From the NCBI GenBank assembly GCA_018660465.1, contig JABJKH010000088.1, positions 1 through 64,000 of the forward strand: a stretch of DNA of 64,000 nucleotides. Reading direction: 5' to 3'. The notes below the pieces were generated by a model. The model did no database searches. It saw nothing but the letters and a program-made list of their open reading frames with translations, and was not told where the DNA came from. How positions within the stretch are numbered: the first letter of the stretch is position 1; every line of letters starts with the position of its first letter. Shown piece by piece: positions 60,503 through 64,000 of this stretch. This stretch comes from Rhodospirillaceae bacterium. GTDB taxonomy: Bacteria > Pseudomonadota > Alphaproteobacteria > Rhodospirillales > JABJKH01. Made by a program: the position numbers and the translations under genes.

Positions 60503-61486
60503 CTACCCGTGAAGCCGTTTCATCAAATCTTCCCGCCCGGCGGGAAAGTCAACCCCAACGCCCTTAAGGTGATGAAACAAGTCGTGAATTTTTGCGACGT
60601 CCGAGTCGGGTAGTGGTGGCCTCAGGATGGACGCTAGGTTGGTTTCTAAATGTTCTGGCGACCCTGTTCCGAACAAGATTACGTCTGCGCCAGGATCATG
60701 ACGGACATATCGATACGCGGCATCCATAATACTTTCGGCGCCGTCTTCATGGACGAGAAAATCGAGTGGCTTATCCGTAGCGCCTAGACTGTCAGGCAAT
60801 TCACCGGCCTCGATTAATTTTTTGATATCCGCAGCCAATCGACCCGGGACACTGAAAATACTTCGAACCGCGAACATAATCGTGGTGCCGACGTTTAGCG
60901 CTTGGGTTTTTGGAAAGACTGCCGTGCGGGCATTTTGGTTCATCATATTGAAGGCTAACATTACCACGTCGAACAAATCGTCATCCAAAGATTTGCCAAG
61001 TAGGTCGTGGTCGTGATCGTCATAGGCCAACTCGGAAATCCCGAGAAAGCGAACCTTGCCTGAGTCGCGCACCTTTTCCAAAGCGGGCATTAGATTATCG
61101 CGCACGTGCTCGTGATATTTGGTTGCAACCCCGTGCAGATAAAAAATATCAACATAATCGGTGTTCATTTCAGCAAGAGATTTGTCGATGGCAGCGGTAA
61201 TTTCCTCAGGCGTAAACACATGCCCCTTGCCGATAACATGATGTTTGGTTGAAACAATAACCGACGTCCGGTCCAACTCCTTGATCGCTTTGCCAACAAT
61301 GGCCTCCGTGCCATAGGAAGCAGCGGTATCAAGAAAATTGACGCCGAGGTCCAAGGCTTGGCGCACCAGACGCACGGAGTGCGCTTCGCTTTTATCCTGT
61401 CCTTGACCGAGTCTGCTGCCGCCGCCGCAACCAAGTCCCGCGACGCTGACTTTCAGGCCGGTTCTGCCGAGTGTTGTAAATTCCAT
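60503..61486 (-). CDS. Aldo/keto reductase
   Basis: NADPH-dependent carbonyl reductase family, 327 residues from ATG 61486 with GGAGGAGC six bases ahead; 17 upstream codons are rejected. The tetrad is visible: FLDTAASYG (Asp and Tyr), IVSTKHH (Lys) and DIFYLHGVAT (His), followed by LGISELAYD and the C-terminal ADVILFGTGSPEHLETNL. The N-terminal MEFTTLGRTGLKVS is typical of AKR family 5/13-like proteins. The stop nearly abuts that of the convergent binding-protein gene. Substrate unknown. Confidence 0.9.
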   Translation of the reverse strand: MEFTTLGRTGLKVSVAGLGCGGGSRLGQGQDKSEAHSVRLVRQALDLGVNFLDTAASYGTEAIVGKAIKELDRTSVIVSTKHHVIGKGHVFTPEEITAAIDKSLAEMNTDYVDIFYLHGVATKYHEHVRDNLMPALEKVRDSGKVRFLGISELAYDDHDHDLLGKSLDDDLFDVVMLAFNMMNQNARTAVFPKTQALNVGTTIMFAVRSIFSVPGRLAADIKKLIEAGELPDSLGATDKPLDFLVHEDGAESIMDAAYRYVRHDPGADVILFGTGSPEHLETNLASILRPPLPDSDVAKIHDLFHHLKGVGVDFPAGREDLMKRLHG

Positions 61487-61606
61487 TAAGCTCCTCCGTT
61501 TGGTTCGCAAGCTTCCCCACTTCCGCGCTGCTGTCAACGGAGGATTGGGTATTCTGAGAGGTCGGTTGACGTTCCTCGCTCTCCGCCTTACGTTCCCGGC
61601 GCATCC
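61487..61606. promoter_or_regulatory. Gap between the aldo/keto reductase start and palindromic element B
   Basis: 120 bases with the reductase ribosome site. Two ACGTTCC words recur about 22 bases apart. No further feature. Confidence 0.3.
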
Positions 61607-61872
61607 AGTGGTATGAATCTAACAGATGATACCCATACGACGGTTTTCCGAGACCCCCGGCGAGGCGCGTGGTTCGCCGTGATGCTTATGCATCACAAGG
61701 GCCGCGCAACGACGTCCGGTGGTCTCGGAAAACCGCCCGCAGGGTCAGGTTTCCTGCTTTCTCGGGGTGTCAGGCATGCTTGACGATGCGATAGCATCGC
61801 CTGCACAAGCCTTCCTACCGAGAAAACAGGAACCCTGATCGTATGGGTGCCATATGTTAGATTTATACCACT
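61607..61872 (+). repeat. Nested palindromic element B (266 bp)
   Basis: Outer arms 61607-61640 and 61839-61872 match at 30 of 34 positions. Arm 1: 61641-61660 with 61716-61735 (19/20; first 15 perfect), ending in the tip hairpin GTGATGC-TTAT-GCATCAC (61679-61696). Arm 2: 61746-61765 with 61818-61837 (18/20), with an inner CGATGC-GATA-GCATCG hairpin. Order, sizes and the first tip match element A at 30496, while the stem sequences differ. It ends 25 bases before the lysS ATG. Confidence 0.85.
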
Positions 61873-61897
61873 AGGACTTTGAACTGTTAGAAATATC

Positions 61898-63481
61898 ATG
61901 AGCCAAGACCGCGAATACGCCCTCCAATCCAACGCCTGGCCCTTTGCCGAGGCGCGCAGCATTCTTAAGCAACTTGGCGACAAGGTGCCAGAGAAAGGGT
62001 ATGTGCTGTTTCAGACAGGGTATGGGCCATCTGGATTGCCACATATCGGGACCTTTGGGGAAGTCGCACGAACGTCGATGGTCCGTAAAGCTTTTGAGAC
62101 CCTGAGCGATATCCCAACACGTCTGTTCGCCTTCTCGGACGATATGGATGGGTTGCGCAAAGTGCCTGATAATGTTCCGAACAAGGAAATGCTGGCCGAG
62201 CATCTGGAAAAGCCGTTGACGCAAGTTCCCGACCCGTTCGGCACCCACGAAAGTTTTGGCCATCACAACAATGCCCGACTTCGGTCCTTCTTGGACGCGT
62301 TCGGTTTCGACTATGAATTTAAAAGTGCGACCGACTGTTATACGTCTGGTGAATTCGACGCGACCTTGATGAAGGTGCTGGAACGCTTTGATGCGGTGAT
62401 CAATGTCATCCTGCCGACCCTCGGTGCGGAACGCCAAGCGACCTACAGTCCGTTCTTGCCGGTCTGTCCAAAGACCGGGCGGGTGTTGCAGGTTCCTGTT
62501 GTCGAACGAGACGTAGCCGCAGGCACGATTGTTTATCAGGACGAAGACGGGTCTCGTGTTGAGACACCAGTGACTGGCGGCCGTTGTAAGCTGCAATGGA
62601 AGGCAGACTGGGCGATGCGCTGGACGGCGCTAGATGTCGACTATGAAATGTCAGGCAAGGACTTGATCGACTCGGTTCGATTGTCCGGAAAAATTTGCCG
62701 GATCATAGAAGGCAAGCCGCCGGTCGGTTTTACCTACGAATTATTCTTGGATGAAAACGCAGAAAAGATTTCGAAGTCGAGAGGCAACGGATTGTCGGTC
62801 GAAGAATGGCTCCGCTATGCACCGCCGGAAAGCCTGTCGATGTTCATGTATCAAAAGCCGAGGGCTGCAAAGCGATTGTATTTCGATGTTATTCCCCGGA
62901 ACGTTGATGATTATCTGACCCATTTAGAAAAGTTTCCGAGCCTGGAAGATGACAAGAAGTTGGACAGTCCCGCGTGGCATATTCATTCAGGTCATCCGCC
63001 GCACGAGGATTCTCACCTGAGCTTTAATGTCCTGCTTAATCTAGCGAATGTGTGCCATTCGGAAGACAAATCGGTGCTGTGGCACTTTATCTCCCGCTAC
63101 CGCCCAGACGCGACGCCGGAGAGTGCTCCGATCTTGGATAATCTCGTAGAGTACGCGATCAACTATTACCGGGATTTCGTAAAGCCGGCGAAGCAATATC
63201 GCGCGGCTTCCGATGTTGAAAAGAAGGCGTTGGAAGATTTGGCGAAGACATTAACAGGTTTGGATAAAGATGCCGACGCGTCCGCGATCCAAACCGAAGT
63301 GTACCAAATCGGAAAGAACCATCCTTTCGAAGATTTGAAGTCTTGGTTTAAGGCGCTCTATGAAATTCTGCTGGGACAAAGCCAGGGGCCTCGCATGGGC
63401 TCCTTCATCGCGCTTTACGGGGTTCAGGAAAGTATTGACCTGATCAATCGTGCAGTCGCGGGTGAAGATCTAAGCACATAG
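61898..63481 (+). CDS. lysS: Lysyl-tRNA synthetase, class I
   Basis: Charges tRNA-Lys, class I (archaeal-type) enzyme as in most alphaproteobacteria, 527 residues. HIGH-type motif PHIGT near 48-52 ([16 protein letters not shown]), KMSKS-type KISKS near 289 ([15 protein letters not shown]), [12 protein letters not shown] near 80 and a C-terminal helical anticodon-binding domain. The ATG has no Shine-Dalgarno sequence within 15 bases; element B ends 25 bases upstream, leaving only a short AT-rich leader. Confidence 0.96.
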   Translation: MSQDREYALQSNAWPFAEARSILKQLGDKVPEKGYVLFQTGYGPSGLPHIGTFGEVARTSMVRKAFETLSDIPTRLFAFSDDMDGLRKVPDNVPNKEMLAEHLEKPLTQVPDPFGTHESFGHHNNARLRSFLDAFGFDYEFKSATDCYTSGEFDATLMKVLERFDAVINVILPTLGAERQATYSPFLPVCPKTGRVLQVPVVERDVAAGTIVYQDEDGSRVETPVTGGRCKLQWKADWAMRWTALDVDYEMSGKDLIDSVRLSGKICRIIEGKPPVGFTYELFLDENAEKISKSRGNGLSVEEWLRYAPPESLSMFMYQKPRAAKRLYFDVIPRNVDDYLTHLEKFPSLEDDKKLDSPAWHIHSGHPPHEDSHLSFNVLLNLANVCHSEDKSVLWHFISRYRPDATPESAPILDNLVEYAINYYRDFVKPAKQYRAASDVEKKALEDLAKTLTGLDKDADASAIQTEVYQIGKNHPFEDLKSWFKALYEILLGQSQGPRMGSFIALYGVQESIDLINRAVAGEDLST

Positions 63482-63493
63482 TTTTATTGGGTC

Positions 63494-64000
63494 CTATTGG
63501 CTCGCCCAAATAATACGGGCAATCCAATCGACGTCTTCGACCGAGATGCTACGGTCTTCATGCTCAGGATTGAAGGATGTCAACTCGATTTTTAGGGCGG
63601 AGCTTCGAAGAAGCTGTTTTGCCATAATTTCACCGTCGGTTGTCTTGACCACCACCCGGTCGCCGCGTCGCGTGTTGGCCTCTGGTGAAATGATGACGAT
63701 GTCGCCGTCACGGTAGGCGGGTTCCATGCTACTACCGGTTATTTCCAACGCATAGGCGTGCGCATCGGCCAAGCCCGGAAAGCGAATTTCATCCCACGAT
63801 CCGCCGACCGGATAGCCGGCATCATCGAAGTAGCCGGACACTCCTGCCTGTGCGAAGCCGAGGAGGGGAATATTTTTGTATGTGCCGCCGTCGCCACCAT
63901 CACCTACGTAAGAGACAAATTCGCCCAGTGTCGCGCTGGTGGCCTCTAAAATCTTGGCGATGCTTTCTGTGCTCGGCCAGCGCTGCTTGTTGTCGCGCGT
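63494..64000 (-). CDS. S24/LexA-like repressor, N-terminus cut by window edge
   Basis: Minus-strand frame open from the window's right end; about 168 residues visible, stop at 63494. The upstream part (RWPSTESIAKILEATSATLG then EFVSFVG) is the end of an XRE-type helix-turn-helix. The C-terminal part has the S24 peptidase core: EITGSSMEPAYRDGDIVIIS with the catalytic Ser, and RRGDRVVVKTTDGEIMAKQL with the Lys. A GTG at 63839-63841 is internal, not the start. Probably a stress- or prophage-type repressor able to self-cleave; target unknown. Confidence 0.85.
   Translation of the reverse strand, partial: TRDNKQRWPSTESIAKILEATSATLGEFVSYVGDGGDGGTYKNIPLLGFAQAGVSGYFDDAGYPVGGSWDEIRFPGLADAHAYALEITGSSMEPAYRDGDIVIISPEANTRRGDRVVVKTTDGEIMAKQLLRSSALKIELTSFNPEHEDRSISVEDVDWIARIIWASQ

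Noticed and set aside
30496-61872. The two palindromic elements as halves of a composite transposon
   Set aside because: They are 31 kb apart, both lie in the same orientation, their outer arms differ, and the genes between are housekeeping without mobility functions.
1-64000. CRISPR array, tRNA, rRNA or transposase in the window
   Set aside because: No regularly spaced repeats, no cloverleaf-like segments and no transposase or integrase domains were seen in the intergenic regions or proteins.

Overview
The window is a 64 kb chromosomal stretch of about 50-55 % GC by eye, densely coding on both strands, with no rRNA, tRNA, CRISPR array, transposase or phage structural gene that I can see. 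It looks like an alphaproteobacterium, most likely a free-living Rhodospirillales-type organism. The pointers are a class I lysyl-tRNA synthetase, a DUF1244 protein, an O-succinylhomoserine sulfhydrylase (metZ) under a SAM-II riboswitch, an adrenodoxin-reductase-type ferredoxin reductase, ubiquinone biosynthesis, a Kdo/lipid A cluster, and many solute transporters and ring- or carboxylate-handling enzymes. The order-level assignment is inference.

Layout. 0-17 kb is accessory catabolism: a truncated FMN-dependent 2-hydroxyacid oxidase, a tripartite tricarboxylate transporter (TctB, TctA, TctC) with an embedded isocitrate/isopropylmalate-type dehydrogenase, an Asp/Glu-racemase-family enzyme, a Fe3+/polyamine-type ABC importer with two different ATPases and one fused permease, two decarboxylase-like amidohydrolases around an orphan molybdenum hydroxylase large subunit, and a TrpD2/YbiB-like protein. 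17-23.7 kb is housekeeping: DUF1244, purD, xseA, an M23 peptidase, a luciferase-like oxidoreductase, an MTA/SAH nucleosidase and a GlcG/HbpS-like protein. 23.8-26.5 kb is a cyclic-nucleotide module: a membrane class III cyclase divergent from two small cNMP-binding proteins. 26.6-34 kb is an envelope cluster on the minus strand: pmbA, msbA-type exporter, DUF374 acyltransferase, waaA, lpxK and a LpxL-type acyltransferase. 34-39 kb is 2-oxoglutarate:ferredoxin oxidoreductase (korA, korB), a ferredoxin reductase and a rhodanese. 38.9-40.5 kb holds metZ with its SAM-II riboswitch and terminator, and a 43-codon membrane-peptide ORF whose ribosome site lies in a hairpin. 40.6-49.3 kb has tldD, two MFS carriers, LemA with DUF2207, an SDR and a maleate-isomerase-like enzyme. 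49.4-55 kb has gshA, rsmE, ubiA, a GGCT-like protein and a GAF/HD-GYP protein with a large insertion. 55-61.5 kb is a second catabolic cluster (UbiD-type decarboxylase, leaderless periplasmic-binding-fold protein, cupin, ketopantoate-reductase-like protein), a secreted binding protein and an aldo/keto reductase. 61.9-64 kb has lysS and the C-terminal part of an S24-type repressor cut by the window edge.

The least explained signal is a pair of intergenic elements of nearly equal length (30496-30765, 270 bp; 61607-61872, 266 bp). Both fold as an outer stem enclosing two inner arms, and both carry the same tip hairpin GTGATGC-4 nt-GCATCAC in the first arm. Their stems are made of different sequences that are nevertheless self-complementary. 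That pattern suggests a conserved structure, either a structured RNA or a palindromic mobile element. Both sit directly in front of genes that lack a recognisable Shine-Dalgarno sequence.
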